A DNA stretch of 61,120 nucleotides from Alkalihalobacillus deserti (lineage in GTDB: Bacteria; Bacillota; Bacilli; Bacillales; Bacillaceae_D): the NCBI RefSeq assembly GCF_020734105.1, contig NZ_JAJAFR010000019.1:1-61120 (forward strand). The letters are read 5' to 3'. The notes under the pieces are model-generated. The model was not told where the DNA came from, did not search any database, and saw nothing but the letters and a program-made list of their open reading frames with translations. Every line of letters begins with the position of its first letter. The stretch's first letter is position 1. The position numbers were made by a program, and so were the translations under genes. Shown one piece after another: positions 37,859 to 49,927 of this stretch.

Positions 37859-38706
37859 TTTTCATCCCTCAATTCGATCGTTTTTAATAAATCTAATACA
37901 TTTCCTGGTTCTACTTTAATGGTTCTATTTCTTACATCAACTTCAGTAAGCCTTGTAATAGACATATACTCGTCAATTAATCGCTCTTCTACTCCAATTG
38001 TCTCGACTAGTACACCAATTCCTACTAACTCTGCTTGAAATTCTTCAAGCAAGTCCATCATTCCTCTAATCGTTCCACCGGCCTTCATAAAGTCATCAAT
38101 AATAAAAACCCGTGAACCTGGAGCCAAACTTCTTCTTGCTAATGTCATCGTTTGAATTCGTTTAGAAGACCCTGACACATAATTAATACTCACCATCGAG
38201 CCTTCTGTAACTAAATGGTCTCTTCGCACAATACTGACAGGTACATTTAAATACTGGCCAACTGCATATGCTAACGGAATTCCTTTTGTTGCAACCGTTA
38301 GAACCGCGTCAATTTTTTGATTTGCTAGAACCGAGGCAAATACTTGACCGAGTTTTTGAATGAATTTAGGATTCCCTAATAAATCCATCATATATAAGTA
38401 ACCACCAGGAAGAATACGTTCAGGTACAGCTAGTTGCTCAATGACTTCATTTACAAATTCCTCAACTTGTTCTTGATGAATTCGCGGGATGTACTTAACC
38501 CCACCGCTTGCTCCGGAAATCGTTAAAAGGGAACCATACCCTTCATCTTCAAAAATTTCTTTTACAATTACAAGATCCTCACTAATAGAAGATTTTGCTG
38601 ATTGGTAACGTTCTGAAAAACGAGTAAGTGAGATCACTTCATGAGGATGCTGAAGTAAAAAATGGGTCATATCTACAAGACGACCACTACGTTTTAGCTT
38701 TTTCAT
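37855..38706 (-). CDS. purR: Purine operon repressor PurR
   Basis: Represses purine synthesis genes by binding paired PurBoxes and is released by PRPP. The N-terminal winged helix spans about 1-74 ([20 protein letters not shown]). The C-terminal domain is PRT-type with the PRPP motif [17 protein letters not shown]. At 283 residues it is like B. subtilis PurR. Two PurBox-like sites flank its own -10, indicating autoregulation. Confidence 0.96.
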   Translation of the reverse strand: MKKLKRSGRLVDMTHFLLQHPHEVISLTRFSERYQSAKSSISEDLVIVKEIFEDEGYGSLLTISGASGGVKYIPRIHQEQVEEFVNEVIEQLAVPERILPGGYLYMMDLLGNPKFIQKLGQVFASVLANQKIDAVLTVATKGIPLAYAVGQYLNVPVSIVRRDHLVTEGSMVSINYVSGSSKRIQTMTLARRSLAPGSRVFIIDDFMKAGGTIRGMMDLLEEFQAELVGIGVLVETIGVEERLIDEYMSITRLTEVDVRNRTIKVEPGNVLDLLKTIELRDEK

Positions 38707-38715
38707 GCTACCTCC

Positions 38716-38728
38716 AAAAACCGAATAT
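38716..38728 (+). promoter_or_regulatory. PurBox 2 (purR operator)
   Basis: AAAAACCGAATAT on the plus strand has the PurBox core CCGAAC with one mismatch (CCGAAT). It is inverted relative to box 1 at 38747-38759. Confidence 0.6.
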
Positions 38729-38736
38729 TTTCATTT

Positions 38737-38766
38737 AATATACCACGTTTGTTCGGTTTCTATCAA
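38737..38766 (-). promoter_or_regulatory. purR promoter (sigma A)
   Basis: TTGATA (38766-38761) and TATATT (38742-38737) are separated by 18 bp. The -35 overlaps the ispE stop codon, and PurBox 1 fills the spacer, so PurR binding would block polymerase. Confidence 0.7.
38747..38759 (-). promoter_or_regulatory. PurBox 1 (purR operator)
   Basis: AAACCGAACAAAC on the minus strand contains the exact PurBox core CCGAAC. It pairs with the inverted site at 38716-38728, with about 18 bp between the boxes, the spacing used by PurR in B. subtilis. Confidence 0.7.
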
Positions 38767-39626
38767 GAGTCTGTTGAACGTATGATCCGAACGGCAAAGA
38801 CATCCTGACAAAACCCCCTCAAACCATTGTAAACTCGGTGCAAGCGTGATTCATGTTCAACAAGTCCAAATACAGTAGGTCCGCTACCACTCATAAGAAC
38901 ACCATCCGCTCCAAAGCGAATCATTTGTTCTTTTATGTTTTTTACTTCTGGGTATAAATCCAATGTAACCGATTCAAGAACATTATGTAAGTTGTTGCAG
39001 ATTCCAGAAAAACTTTGCTCTTCAATTGCCTTAATCATAGCTGATGTGTTCGCATGCTCAACCTCATTTACCTTTAAACGTTTGTATACTTCGGCAGTTG
39101 ACACACCAATTGGTGGCTTGGCTAAAATCACCCAACATGGTGGTGGAGAAGGAATCGCTTTTATCATTTCCCCTCGCCCTGTTGCCAAAGCCGTCCCTCC
39201 ATACACACAAAATGATACGTCTGAACCAATCTCTGCTCCCATCACGGCAAGCTCGTCCAAACTTAAACCTAAATTCCACAACTGATTTAACCCTTTTAAT
39301 GTGGCTGCAGCATCACTACTGCCGCCTGCCAAACCAGCAGCAACTGGAATTCTTTTGGTAATATAAATCGATACTCCCCTTTTTATTTGGCAATGTTTGC
39401 GCAACAAAGAAGCAGCTTGATAAGCTAAATTCCGATGATCATTAGGAACAAACCCTTCGGAAACATCGACTGTGATGAGCCCATCATCGGTGTCGGTTAA
39501 ATCAATTCGATCAGCTAAGTCAACCATTGTCATAATCATTTCAACTTCATGAAATCCATCATCTCGCTTATTTATCGCATCAAGCGACAAATTAATTTTC
39601 GCCGGTGCTTTCACAGAACATTTCAC
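38763..39626 (-). CDS. ispE: 4-diphosphocytidyl-2-C-methyl-D-erythritol kinase
   Basis: A GHMP kinase in the non-mevalonate isoprenoid pathway. The N-terminal [11 protein letters not shown] carries the substrate lysine; the ATP loop is [17 protein letters not shown]; the C-terminal motif is [12 protein letters not shown]. The first in-frame GTG (39635) lies within AGAAGGTG, so the GTG at 39626, 6 bp after AGAAGG, is the more likely start (287 residues). It precedes purR. Confidence 0.95.
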   Translation of the reverse strand: MKCSVKAPAKINLSLDAINKRDDGFHEVEMIMTMVDLADRIDLTDTDDGLITVDVSEGFVPNDHRNLAYQAASLLRKHCQIKRGVSIYITKRIPVAAGLAGGSSDAAATLKGLNQLWNLGLSLDELAVMGAEIGSDVSFCVYGGTALATGRGEMIKAIPSPPPCWVILAKPPIGVSTAEVYKRLKVNEVEHANTSAMIKAIEEQSFSGICNNLHNVLESVTLDLYPEVKNIKEQMIRFGADGVLMSGSGPTVFGLVEHESRLHRVYNGLRGFCQDVFAVRIIRSTDS

Positions 39627-39814
39627 ACTAGTCACCTTCTATATCCATTTGCTTAAGCTATTTTATCATTTGTCCACTTAACATACCACAATCTGATCAT
39701 TTTTCTATCATGTCGGTAATAAAATGAGGTCATTTTTTTATAAAACGGAATTTCATTAGTCTTTCATCAGTTTCACCGACTATAAATAAAACAAACATGA
39801 AATGATTTTAAAGA

Positions 39815-39842
39815 TCAAAAAAACCAGGTTTTACACCTGGTT
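39815..39842 (-). terminator. sspF terminator
   Basis: An 8-bp stem AACCAGGT/ACCTGGTT with a 5-nt loop is followed by TTTTTTT on the minus strand, 10 bp after the sspF stop. Confidence 0.85.
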
Positions 39843-39851
39843 ATCAAATCA

Positions 39852-40040
39852 CTATCTTTTCTGGCTCTGTTCATTTACTAACTGTTGCTCAGCTATTTCT
39901 ATGGCTCTTTTAACCATGTTACCAGCATCCCTTGCGCGAATGCCTCCCCACCCCTCTTTTTGAACGGTGTCATAAAAGCCAAGCTCTTTCGCTAGTTCTT
40001 CTTTGAATTGGTCAGACATGATTCCTCTTCTTCTACTCAT
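39852..40040 (-). CDS. sspF: Small acid-soluble spore protein SspF
   Basis: A minor alpha/beta-type SASP made in the forespore; the family coats and protects spore DNA. The 62 residues carry family motifs [15 protein letters not shown], the germination-protease region, and [23 protein letters not shown] could not find a convincing sigma G promoter in the 150 bp upstream. It lies between veg and ispE, as in B. subtilis. Confidence 0.93.
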   Translation of the reverse strand: MSRRRGIMSDQFKEELAKELGFYDTVQKEGWGGIRARDAGNMVKRAIEIAEQQLVNEQSQKR

Positions 40041-40136
40041 GTCACAACAACTCCTTTATCAGCTAATCAGAAAAGTGTTAGCGCCTTGGCACGTTGCTCG
40101 TACCGAGACGGTATTAGTATTTGTCATCACACAAAT

Positions 40137-40171
40137 ATAACCCACTGAAGAATTTACCTTCAGTGGGTTAT
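40137..40171 (-). terminator. veg terminator
   Basis: A perfect 14-bp stem ATAACCCACTGAAG/CTTCAGTGGGTTAT with a 7-nt loop lies 26 bp after the veg stop. The following ATTTGTG has only a short T-run. Confidence 0.8.
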
Positions 40172-40196
40172 GTTTGTGTGTATATCTAGTCATACA

Positions 40197-40463
40197 TTAT
40201 GCTTTTATAACAGTTGAATCGATGCCTTCTTCACAAAGCATTAATTCTACAGTTTCCGTTAGGATATCTGCATAACTGTAAGAAACTCGTTCAAACGCAT
40301 TTTGTTGTTCATCCAATTTCACGATAAACACAGAAGGGTAAGTTTCTTCAAGGAGACCAGAACGTTCTGACGTTTTCCGACGACCACCATTTGCTTTAAT
40401 CGTGATTCTCTTACCAACATTAGCATCTAATGCGCGCTTAATGTCTATTAACGTTTTTGCCAT
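40197..40463 (-). CDS. veg: Veg protein
   Basis: A small, highly expressed protein (88 residues) that affects biofilm gene expression in B. subtilis. The conserved core is [41 protein letters not shown] and [19 protein letters not shown] start at 40463; the longer frame (to 40502) runs into the promoter. It is driven by a near-consensus promoter. Confidence 0.96.
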   Translation of the reverse strand: MAKTLIDIKRALDANVGKRITIKANGGRRKTSERSGLLEETYPSVFIVKLDEQQNAFERVSYSYADILTETVELMLCEEGIDSTVIKA

Positions 40464-40490
40464 TACTACACCCCACCTCACTGTATATGT

Positions 40491-40519
40491 AGTATACCAC
40501 AATCTACATTTTTCGTCAA
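40491..40519 (-). promoter_or_regulatory. veg promoter (strong sigma A)
   Basis: TTGACG (40519-40514) and TATACT (40496-40491) are separated by 17 bp, and the upstream 40520-40560 is A/T-rich. The B. subtilis veg promoter is a textbook strong vegetative promoter. Confidence 0.85.
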
Positions 40520-40695
40520 ATAAATTTAAAATTATAACAAGTGAACAAGATTTTTGTCAATGATTTTGACGATAAAAAATAAAAAGTATTACTACTAATT
40601 CAAGATTAGTATGGCAGAAAGGGAAAAATTTTATGTATAGAAAAAAAGTGAAACTTCTTTGAAGACTATTCCAGTCAAATGCTACTGGTTTAATT

Positions 40696-40772
40696 TATGA
40701 AAAAAGATGACTCGAGATCTTTATTACGACTAGTTTCAAAAACAGTAAATAAAGACCTTCCTGAGTCATCTT
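40696..40772 (-). terminator. yabG terminator
   Basis: Long stem: AAGATGACTC pairs with GAGTCATCTT, and GTCTTTATT with AATAAAGATC, around an unpaired loop of about 21 nt. TTTTTT follows. Its sequence is related to the cysK and spoVG terminators. Confidence 0.8.
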
Positions 40773-40775
40773 AAT

Positions 40776-41633
40776 TTAATCATATTTAATTGGCATCCCG
40801 CGTCTCATAACTCCCTTTGTCTCTATCCCACCTAGCCCTTGTTCGCCACTTATTGTATTGCGCAATACATCAGTGAGACTAATACGGTCCATAAAGGACG
40901 TAAGACTAACTCTTGCGGCAATATAAACAGGATCTAGGGCGTGTATATTGATCCGCTCAGGTGAGCTAGCAAAATTAGCGCCTGCTTTAATTAATGTTTC
41001 AAAATGAGACTGACAGGCACCAGCAAAAACCACCAGTTCATCGCGATGCCTAGCATGCTTTCTGGCGGCTCTTACACACTTAGCAAAATACTTAGTATGG
41101 CGATAGGACCTAGAATCGTCTTCAGACCCTTTTCCCTTTAAATAAGCATCATGTCCTGTGACAACCACAATATCTGGCTGAACCATCTCAAGCAAAGAAC
41201 TAATTTGTTCAGGCATTTCCTTTTCATGAAGATGAACACCATAAACAGGTACACCTAACTTATTGTAAAGATCTGTACATTTACGTAAATACAAAGGATC
41301 TCCATCTATATGCAGGACACGTCCTCGCAACTCAAAATAATTTGGTTCTCTTTGATAGCCAGATGTTACTTCATACTCTCCTCGCTGTTTCATGAGCTTT
41401 GCGTCTTGTCTAAAAAGCAGATATGAATGCTCTTCAATCTCCTTAAATTTTTTCTCGTGTTCAGATCGATCTTTTTCAGAAACGATTACGACATCATCTA
41501 GTGGGGCATCGGCAAGTAGACGCATATCCTCACCAGCGAGTACCACATAGTCTGGATATACCTCTATTACCCTAAATAACAGATCGCACTGATACGAAGG
41601 GCGAGCGACGATATCCCCTTTTTTCAGTTTCAT
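40776..41633 (-). CDS. yabG: Sporulation-specific protease YabG
   Basis: A mother-cell cysteine protease that processes spore coat proteins and supports their cross-linking. The N-terminus is KGDIVARPSYQCDLLFRV. The conserved centre includes RVLHIDGDPLYLRKC, PDIVVVTGHDAYLKG and VVFAGACQSHFETLIKAGANFASSP-like segments, with the probable catalytic cysteine in GACQSH. I start at 41633 (285 residues) with GAGGAGG upstream. A sigma K promoter precedes it, matching late coat expression. Confidence 0.93.
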   Translation of the reverse strand: MKLKKGDIVARPSYQCDLLFRVIEVYPDYVVLAGEDMRLLADAPLDDVVIVSEKDRSEHEKKFKEIEEHSYLLFRQDAKLMKQRGEYEVTSGYQREPNYFELRGRVLHIDGDPLYLRKCTDLYNKLGVPVYGVHLHEKEMPEQISSLLEMVQPDIVVVTGHDAYLKGKGSEDDSRSYRHTKYFAKCVRAARKHARHRDELVVFAGACQSHFETLIKAGANFASSPERINIHALDPVYIAARVSLTSFMDRISLTDVLRNTISGEQGLGGIETKGVMRRGMPIKYD

Positions 41634-41653
41634 TGTCACGCCTCCTCTCCAAT

Positions 41654-41682
41654 TAAAATATGTGGGGAGGCGGGCTAATGTG
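41654..41682 (-). promoter_or_regulatory. yabG promoter (sigma K)
   Basis: The -10 CATATTTTA (41662-41654) fully matches CATANNNTA. CACA (41682-41679) supplies the mACm -35 at a 16-bp spacing. yabG is sigma K-dependent in B. subtilis. Confidence 0.75.
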
Positions 41683-41691
41683 CGAAGAACC

Positions 41692-43121
<1,430 letters not shown>

Positions 43122-43304
43122 CTTTTTACCCCTAACAAGATGTAGCAACTGAAAAAGATAAAATCAGCCTTCTTCAGTAGCCACAACAAAATAGGCTTCT
43201 CTTTTAGTTTAGCCTTTACCACCTGTTTACATAAATATAAGCGAAATCAGTTTAAACAACAAGAAAAGCACAGGGTGGTTAGCCACTCTGTGCCCGAATA
43301 TAGG

Positions 43305-44525
43305 TTATTTTATAATGGTAACCTTTACTGTACGCGTTCCCCAACGGTAAGCGTCTGACTTCGTAGGGACGTGAACATCAATCTTGTTCCCTTTAATTGC
43401 TCCACCTGTATCTCCTGCAATCGCTTCGCCGTATCCTTCTACATGAACACGTGAACCAAGAGGAATGACATTTGGATCTACAGCAATCACTTTCATATTA
43501 CGGTTCTTATTCAAATTAATGCCCGTTGCTGTGATTCCGCTACATCCACTACATCCAGCTGTATAGGCTGTAGCTTTTACTGTGAATGTCCGACCATTAC
43601 TTGATGTTGTATTACTTGAACTTGAGCTTGGAGTCGACCCACGTGATACAGCCGGTGCTGGTTGTGTACCAATCGCTACAATACGATCCTTGCTTTCTAT
43701 TACTGTGTCTGTTTTTAACAGCTTTCTTGAAACTTCATTTCCATCTTCAAGAACCACTTCATAATGCTTAGTAACTTTTCCGTTTTCTCCTGATTGAACG
43801 ACCTTTTCTTTCCCACTACGCAATTTTTCATCTTTGCGAGTAACCGTTCCAAAAGCAACAGACTCTTCCACCACATCGGTGACTTTTTCTACACGTATTA
43901 CTTTAATCTCTGATTCCTGGTTAAGCCTAGCTGCTAAACCTGGCTCAACACGATCAAGCTCACCTAATGTAACACTTTCTCTCTCTAAAAAGTCAGCGAC
44001 AGTCGTCGAAGTTGTCCATAATTCATGTTGTTCACCGTCACTAGTAAGCTCAACTTGAAAGGCAGATTCATAGATTAGATTCATTCTATCAGTTATTTCT
44101 TCACTCAATGCTGGTGCAATAAAATCATGTTCTTTTACTTCAATATTTAATTCTTTTATAAATTCTTCAACATTATCTGCGGTTGTCCATACCGGTTCTT
44201 CATGATTATGCATCGTGACAAATACTTCTTTTGCTTGCTCCCAGGCAATATTCATATTACCCGAAATCTCAGCATCTAACCCGGGCTCCACTTGATCATA
44301 TTCTTGGACGTTCCATTCCTGCTCCTTCATCAACTCAGCAACTGTCGATGCATGCGTTTGCACCTTAACTTCTTCTCCATCAATAGAGATTGTTACAGTT
44401 GCCTTTGTCGCCTCATATGCAGCGTAAGTAATCACGCCTGCGAAGAGAATGAGACTGACAACGGAGATTACCAACTTCCTTCCAAAACTCATTGCGGAAA
44501 GGAACTGGCTCCTGTTTGTTTCCAT
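43305..44525 (-). CDS. yabE: Resuscitation-factor-like cell wall protein (YabE type: DUF348 x3, G5, 3D)
   Basis: A 406-residue envelope protein. A membrane anchor or signal (about 16-37) follows a basic start. Three DUF348 repeats cover about 40-210 (e.g. ISIDGEEVKVQTHASTVAEL). A G5 domain follows (about 215-290, KRDEK... RKDEKLRSGKE-type, SRKLLKTDTVIESKDRIVAIG). A Ser-rich linker precedes the C-terminal 3D domain (KATAYTAG, IAVDPNVIPLGSRVHVEGYG, DTGGAIKGNKIDVHV) with the aspartates typical of lytic transglycosylase-like enzymes. It likely acts on peptidoglycan. Confidence 0.9.
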   Translation of the reverse strand: METNRSQFLSAMSFGRKLVISVVSLILFAGVITYAAYEATKATVTISIDGEEVKVQTHASTVAELMKEQEWNVQEYDQVEPGLDAEISGNMNIAWEQAKEVFVTMHNHEEPVWTTADNVEEFIKELNIEVKEHDFIAPALSEEITDRMNLIYESAFQVELTSDGEQHELWTTSTTVADFLERESVTLGELDRVEPGLAARLNQESEIKVIRVEKVTDVVEESVAFGTVTRKDEKLRSGKEKVVQSGENGKVTKHYEVVLEDGNEVSRKLLKTDTVIESKDRIVAIGTQPAPAVSRGSTPSSSSSNTTSSNGRTFTVKATAYTAGCSGCSGITATGINLNKNRNMKVIAVDPNVIPLGSRVHVEGYGEAIAGDTGGAIKGNKIDVHVPTKSDAYRWGTRTVKVTIIK

Positions 44526-44555
44526 CTCAAAGCATTCCTCCTTCTAACGTCAAAA

Positions 44556-44584
44556 ATTATAAACACTGTTCCCCCTTTTGTCAA
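44556..44584 (-). promoter_or_regulatory. yabE promoter (full sigma A consensus)
   Basis: TTGACA (44584-44579) and TATAAT (44561-44556) are separated by 17 bp, a perfect match on both boxes. It is the best sigma A consensus in the window, and it sits 31 bp before the start codon. Confidence 0.85.
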
Positions 44585-44754
44585 TGCTCTAATTTTAGTG
44601 AATTCCGCATTGTTCTCATTATCTATGAAAACAAGTGCAAAGAAAACAAAAACTTATCGACACGTCCACTGTATGATGACAAGTTACTTTGTAGAACTAG
44701 TTCGAATCAGACGAAACTTAGACAAGCCTCGTCATTACTCTTCACCATTCGCTA

Positions 44755-45522
44755 TCAAGATAGGCCAAAAAGTTTTTTTGCATTGGCAGTTGTTTGCTCT
44801 GCGATTTGCTCATATTCCATTTCGCGTAATTCTGCAATTTGTTCTGCCACAAGCTTTACTAACGCTGGTTCATTTCTTTTTCCTCGAAAAGGATGGGGAG
44901 CTAAATAAGGACAATCTGTCTCAATAAGTAAACGGTCTAACGGAATTTCCTGGGCCACTTGTTTTGGACGTTTTGCATTTTTAAATGTAACCGGGCCCCC
45001 AAGAGATATATGAAAGTTCATACGCAAACATTCCTGTGCAATCTCAACACTGCCACCAAAACAGTGCATGATGCCCCCCACTTCATGGGCTTCTTCTTCT
45101 TTTAATATATTTACAATATCTTGATCGGCATCCCGATTATGAATAACAATTGGCAATTTGACCTTTTTAGCTAAGCGAATTTGTTTACGAAACACGACTT
45201 TTTGAATGTCCTTTGGTGATTTGTCCCAGTGATAATCAAGACCCATTTCACCTAATGCTACCACTTTAGGGTTTGAGCTTAATTCCTCTAACCAATCTAA
45301 ATGCTTGTCTTCCATATCGATTGCATCTACTGGGTGCCAACCAACTGCTGCATATAAAAAATCATATGTATCGATCAATTTTAACGCACGATTAATTGTT
45401 TTTTCATCAAAGCCAACGACAACCATCGTTTCAACTCCTGCTTCTTTGGCACGAGTGATAACTTCTTCTAGGTCTTCATCAAATTGATCTGCATTTAAGT
45501 GTACATGTGTATCAAATAACAT
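44755..45522 (-). CDS. yabD: TatD-family metal-dependent hydrolase (YabD)
   Basis: A TIM-barrel deoxyribonuclease-type hydrolase. The metal ligands are visible: DTHVHLNADQF, GEMGLDYHWDKSP, VIHNRDADQD and LLIETDCPYLAPHPFRGKRN. At 255 residues it is standard length. DNA degradation or repair is inferred from TatD family members. It follows metG by 69 bp. Confidence 0.94.
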   Translation of the reverse strand: MLFDTHVHLNADQFDEDLEEVITRAKEAGVETMVVVGFDEKTINRALKLIDTYDFLYAAVGWHPVDAIDMEDKHLDWLEELSSNPKVVALGEMGLDYHWDKSPKDIQKVVFRKQIRLAKKVKLPIVIHNRDADQDIVNILKEEEAHEVGGIMHCFGGSVEIAQECLRMNFHISLGGPVTFKNAKRPKQVAQEIPLDRLLIETDCPYLAPHPFRGKRNEPALVKLVAEQIAELREMEYEQIAEQTTANAKKLFGLS

Positions 45523-45553
45523 TGTTTTAGCCCCTTTATTATTTTACTAATAT

Positions 45554-45585
45554 AATAAAGGAGAGAATAATTACTCTCTCCTTCA
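45554..45585 (-). terminator. metG terminator (weak)
   Basis: The inverted repeat AAGGAGAGA/TCTCTCCTT is followed by TTTATTATATT on the minus strand. The T-run is interrupted, so partial read-through into yabD is likely. Confidence 0.55.
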
Positions 45586-45591
45586 CTTGTA

Positions 45592-47586
<1,995 letters not shown>

Positions 47587-47600
47587 TCATTTTCTGCATA

Positions 47601-47890
47601 CAAAAAGCCCTCATCCTAGGGACGAGAGCTCCTCTCACGTGGTACCACCCAAATTCCCTTTCTGTCTCACAACAAAAAGGCTCACGAAGTCAACAAGACT
47701 TCCTCTGTTAACGCCAGTTACGTCACACTCTTATGTATGTAAAACACTCGAGAGTAAATTCCTCACAGGACCATCTTCAAACCATCATCTATACCGGTTT
47801 TCAGCTACCCCGGCTCTCTACATAGCTAGCACTACCTATAGATAATCGATCTTACTCATCCCTTCATCGGATGTTACCATATTCATCTAT
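47601..47890 (-). promoter_or_regulatory. T-box riboswitch (Met specifier) of metG
   Basis: Minus strand, 5' to 3': an AGAGAG/GGGTAGCTG-type stem I apex (about 47820-47790), a candidate specifier ATG (47774-47772) in GAAGATGGTCC, the T-box TGGGTGGTACCACGTG (47651-47636), and the terminator AGCTCTCGTCCC/GGATGAGGGCT with TTTTT (to 47601). The T-box TGGT pairs with ACCA, and tRNA-Met in this window has discriminator A. Uncharged tRNA-Met would stabilise the antiterminator. Confidence 0.92.
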
Positions 47891-47905
47891 AAAGATTCTA
47901 CCCAA

Positions 47906-47934
47906 AATATACCTAATCCATGCATACTAGTCAA
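47906..47934 (-). promoter_or_regulatory. metG promoter (sigma A)
   Basis: TTGACT (47934-47929) and TATATT (47911-47906) are separated by 17 bp. The -35 overlaps the last codons of the HerA-like gene, so metG is transcribed independently of that gene. Confidence 0.8.
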
Positions 47935-49763
47935 GGTCGTGTATACAAAGTAGCAAATGGTGTCTTTTCTTTTTTGATGACACCCTCGGTACTTAATCGT
48001 TCAAGTTCTTGCTTCCACGTTTGCACGTCCCAGCTTTTTTCTGCCTCCCGATTTAAGTTCGTTAAGTGATTCATGATGCTCATTTCAGCTAAAGGTAAAT
48101 AGGAATCTAGAGTTTTTAAAAGTTGCTCTGAATCTTGTTCCTTTATTTTCTTTAATTCATCAAATGGATTTAGCGTGTGTGGACTCGCTGAATGAGCAAA
48201 CCTGATTCGGACGGCCATCGTTCTGCCCATAATCGCAGAAGAAATAAAAACATCTCCTGATCGTAAATAGGGTAACCGCTTTCCTTCATCATGCGTTAAA
48301 TCCGTTTCTTCTTTAATCGTCTGTATATCAGTCCCTCTCACGGTTCGAAAAACAAATTTCGAATTTAATTGAGCTGTAATCGTTTCATCTAGAAGGGTAG
48401 GGCGCTGCGTTGCAAAAATGAGAAAGACCCCGTATTTCCTTCCTTCTTGAGCAATTTCCTTTAAAACGGATTTCGCCGGTGCATCAAAACCTTTTGGAGC
48501 AAAGTTATGGGCTTCATCCGTCACGACTATAAAAGGCGGAAAGAATTCTCCTTGCTTTTGTTGCAACTTGGCATCTCGATACGAGCGCCGCTTTCCATAT
48601 AACGCGCCAATGACATAGCTCGAGAAGACTTGCAGAAGCCACACCGCTCCTTGGATAACAACGAGCTTTCCTGCATGAATGCCTTGCTCAATCGCACGAA
48701 TATTTTGCTGAAATAAACCAGCTTGATAAAGACGGTTGACACGCCACTGTATCCCCTTAATCGAGGCTAATGGTAAGCTTCCATACTGGTCTAATAATTT
48801 TTTAAATGTATCAAAACGGTTGATTTCATCTCTTGTCATTCCAGCATCATGGAGCATTGCCTCCACTTTTTGTTTACCAAGCTCTAATGCTTCTGCTAAG
48901 TTAGCCACTCGATCACTGAAGGACTGATAACTATCTTTGCGCTTATGAACCGTTTGGATGACATTAATCATTGATTCTGTTAGCGAACCAGCTGCAGACA
49001 GCAAGCGCTCCACGTCTCTAGTTGAGAGCGCTGAAAAGTCAACACCGACATCTTGACCAATTTGCACGACAATATACCGATCTCTATAAGAAGGAGCATC
49101 AGATACTTCTTTTGCCTGAGTCGCAAAATTCATTTCAAAATGAGGATCAAAGACTAGTGATGGAATTTGTAGTTTCATAATCTCTTCAAGCATGACACGT
49201 AAACCAAATGATTTCCCCGAACCCGACCCACCAAAAACACCAATATGAGGATATTGCTGCATCGCTCTAATATCAAAGATAAAGGGCACACCATTTTGCT
49301 CACGTACTTGATCATGATCTTGAATATGTAACAATCCTTTTAATGTATCAGGTAGAGTTGGTTGGATGAAGTCCGTTGATTTGACTTCTCCAAGCAAAAG
49401 CCCATCTTCAGGTGATGTCTTTACTAATAAAGATGAAATTTCGTCAAACGCTGGATGACGGACATCTGCTCCTGTTTGAATCGGTTGAATCGCTTCTTCA
49501 AAAAGACGAACTTTAGCAAGATGAATGTCATCTGCTCCAATATCATAGCCAATCTGCTCAAGTGTCTTTAATACTTGGTCATCAGCAATGCCTTTATCAA
49601 ACCCCATAGGGATATAACGATTATAGGAGAATGTTTCAACCACTTCACCCTTTGGTAAATACAGTGATTCATCTTCTATCACAAGCATTTCATTCATTCT
49701 AAATTTATGAGTCTTAGAAGCCACATACACTTCATGCTGCGTAGTTACACCAACAATTTGCAT
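47931..49763 (-). CDS. HerA-like DNA translocase/helicase ATPase (DUF87)
   Basis: A 610-residue FtsK/HerA-superfamily ATPase. The N-terminal beta-barrel (HAS-barrel, about 1-55) is MQIVGVTTQHEVYVAS. The Walker A GGSGSGKS is at 178-185, the Walker B FIVVTDEAHNF at 411-421, and the sensor region QEGRKYGVFLIFATQRP at about 439-455. The following arginine-finger-type stretch is NSKFVFRTVRGTDI. HerA with NurA resects or processes DNA ends in archaea and some bacteria. Here it pairs with the NurA-like gene 164 bp upstream and is inserted between metG and abrB. Confidence 0.88.
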   Translation of the reverse strand: MQIVGVTTQHEVYVASKTHKFRMNEMLVIEDESLYLPKGEVVETFSYNRYIPMGFDKGIADDQVLKTLEQIGYDIGADDIHLAKVRLFEEAIQPIQTGADVRHPAFDEISSLLVKTSPEDGLLLGEVKSTDFIQPTLPDTLKGLLHIQDHDQVREQNGVPFIFDIRAMQQYPHIGVFGGSGSGKSFGLRVMLEEIMKLQIPSLVFDPHFEMNFATQAKEVSDAPSYRDRYIVVQIGQDVGVDFSALSTRDVERLLSAAGSLTESMINVIQTVHKRKDSYQSFSDRVANLAEALELGKQKVEAMLHDAGMTRDEINRFDTFKKLLDQYGSLPLASIKGIQWRVNRLYQAGLFQQNIRAIEQGIHAGKLVVIQGAVWLLQVFSSYVIGALYGKRRSYRDAKLQQKQGEFFPPFIVVTDEAHNFAPKGFDAPAKSVLKEIAQEGRKYGVFLIFATQRPTLLDETITAQLNSKFVFRTVRGTDIQTIKEETDLTHDEGKRLPYLRSGDVFISSAIMGRTMAVRIRFAHSASPHTLNPFDELKKIKEQDSEQLLKTLDSYLPLAEMSIMNHLTNLNREAEKSWDVQTWKQELERLSTEGVIKKEKTPFATLYTRP

Positions 49764-49870
49764 GGTTGTCCCCCCTGTTTATTTAAATAACTATGACAAG
49801 CTGCTACTTCAATAACATAGGAGCTATTGAAACACTCTTTAATCAGTTTGAAATAGAAAATAATCTCAAG

Positions 49871-49911
49871 GCCACTGAAAAAGGTACGATTTTCACCTTT
49901 TTTAGTAGCCT
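49871..49911 (-). other. Imperfect hairpin between NurA-like and HerA-like genes
   Basis: The arms GGCTACTAAAAAAGGT and ACCTTTTTCAGTGGCC pair with a 9-nt loop, but no T-run follows. It sits in the 164-bp gap and could lower or stabilise read-through to the ATPase gene. Confidence 0.5.
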
Positions 49912-49927
49912 TTATAATCTCTACTTT

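Noticed and set aside
40041..40136. Sigma G promoter for sspF
   Set aside because: Best candidates miss two or more key bases in the -35 or -10, so none was called.
48527..48742. Minus-strand frame inside the HerA-like gene
   Set aside because: It is a shadow of the ATPase reading frame with no ribosome site.
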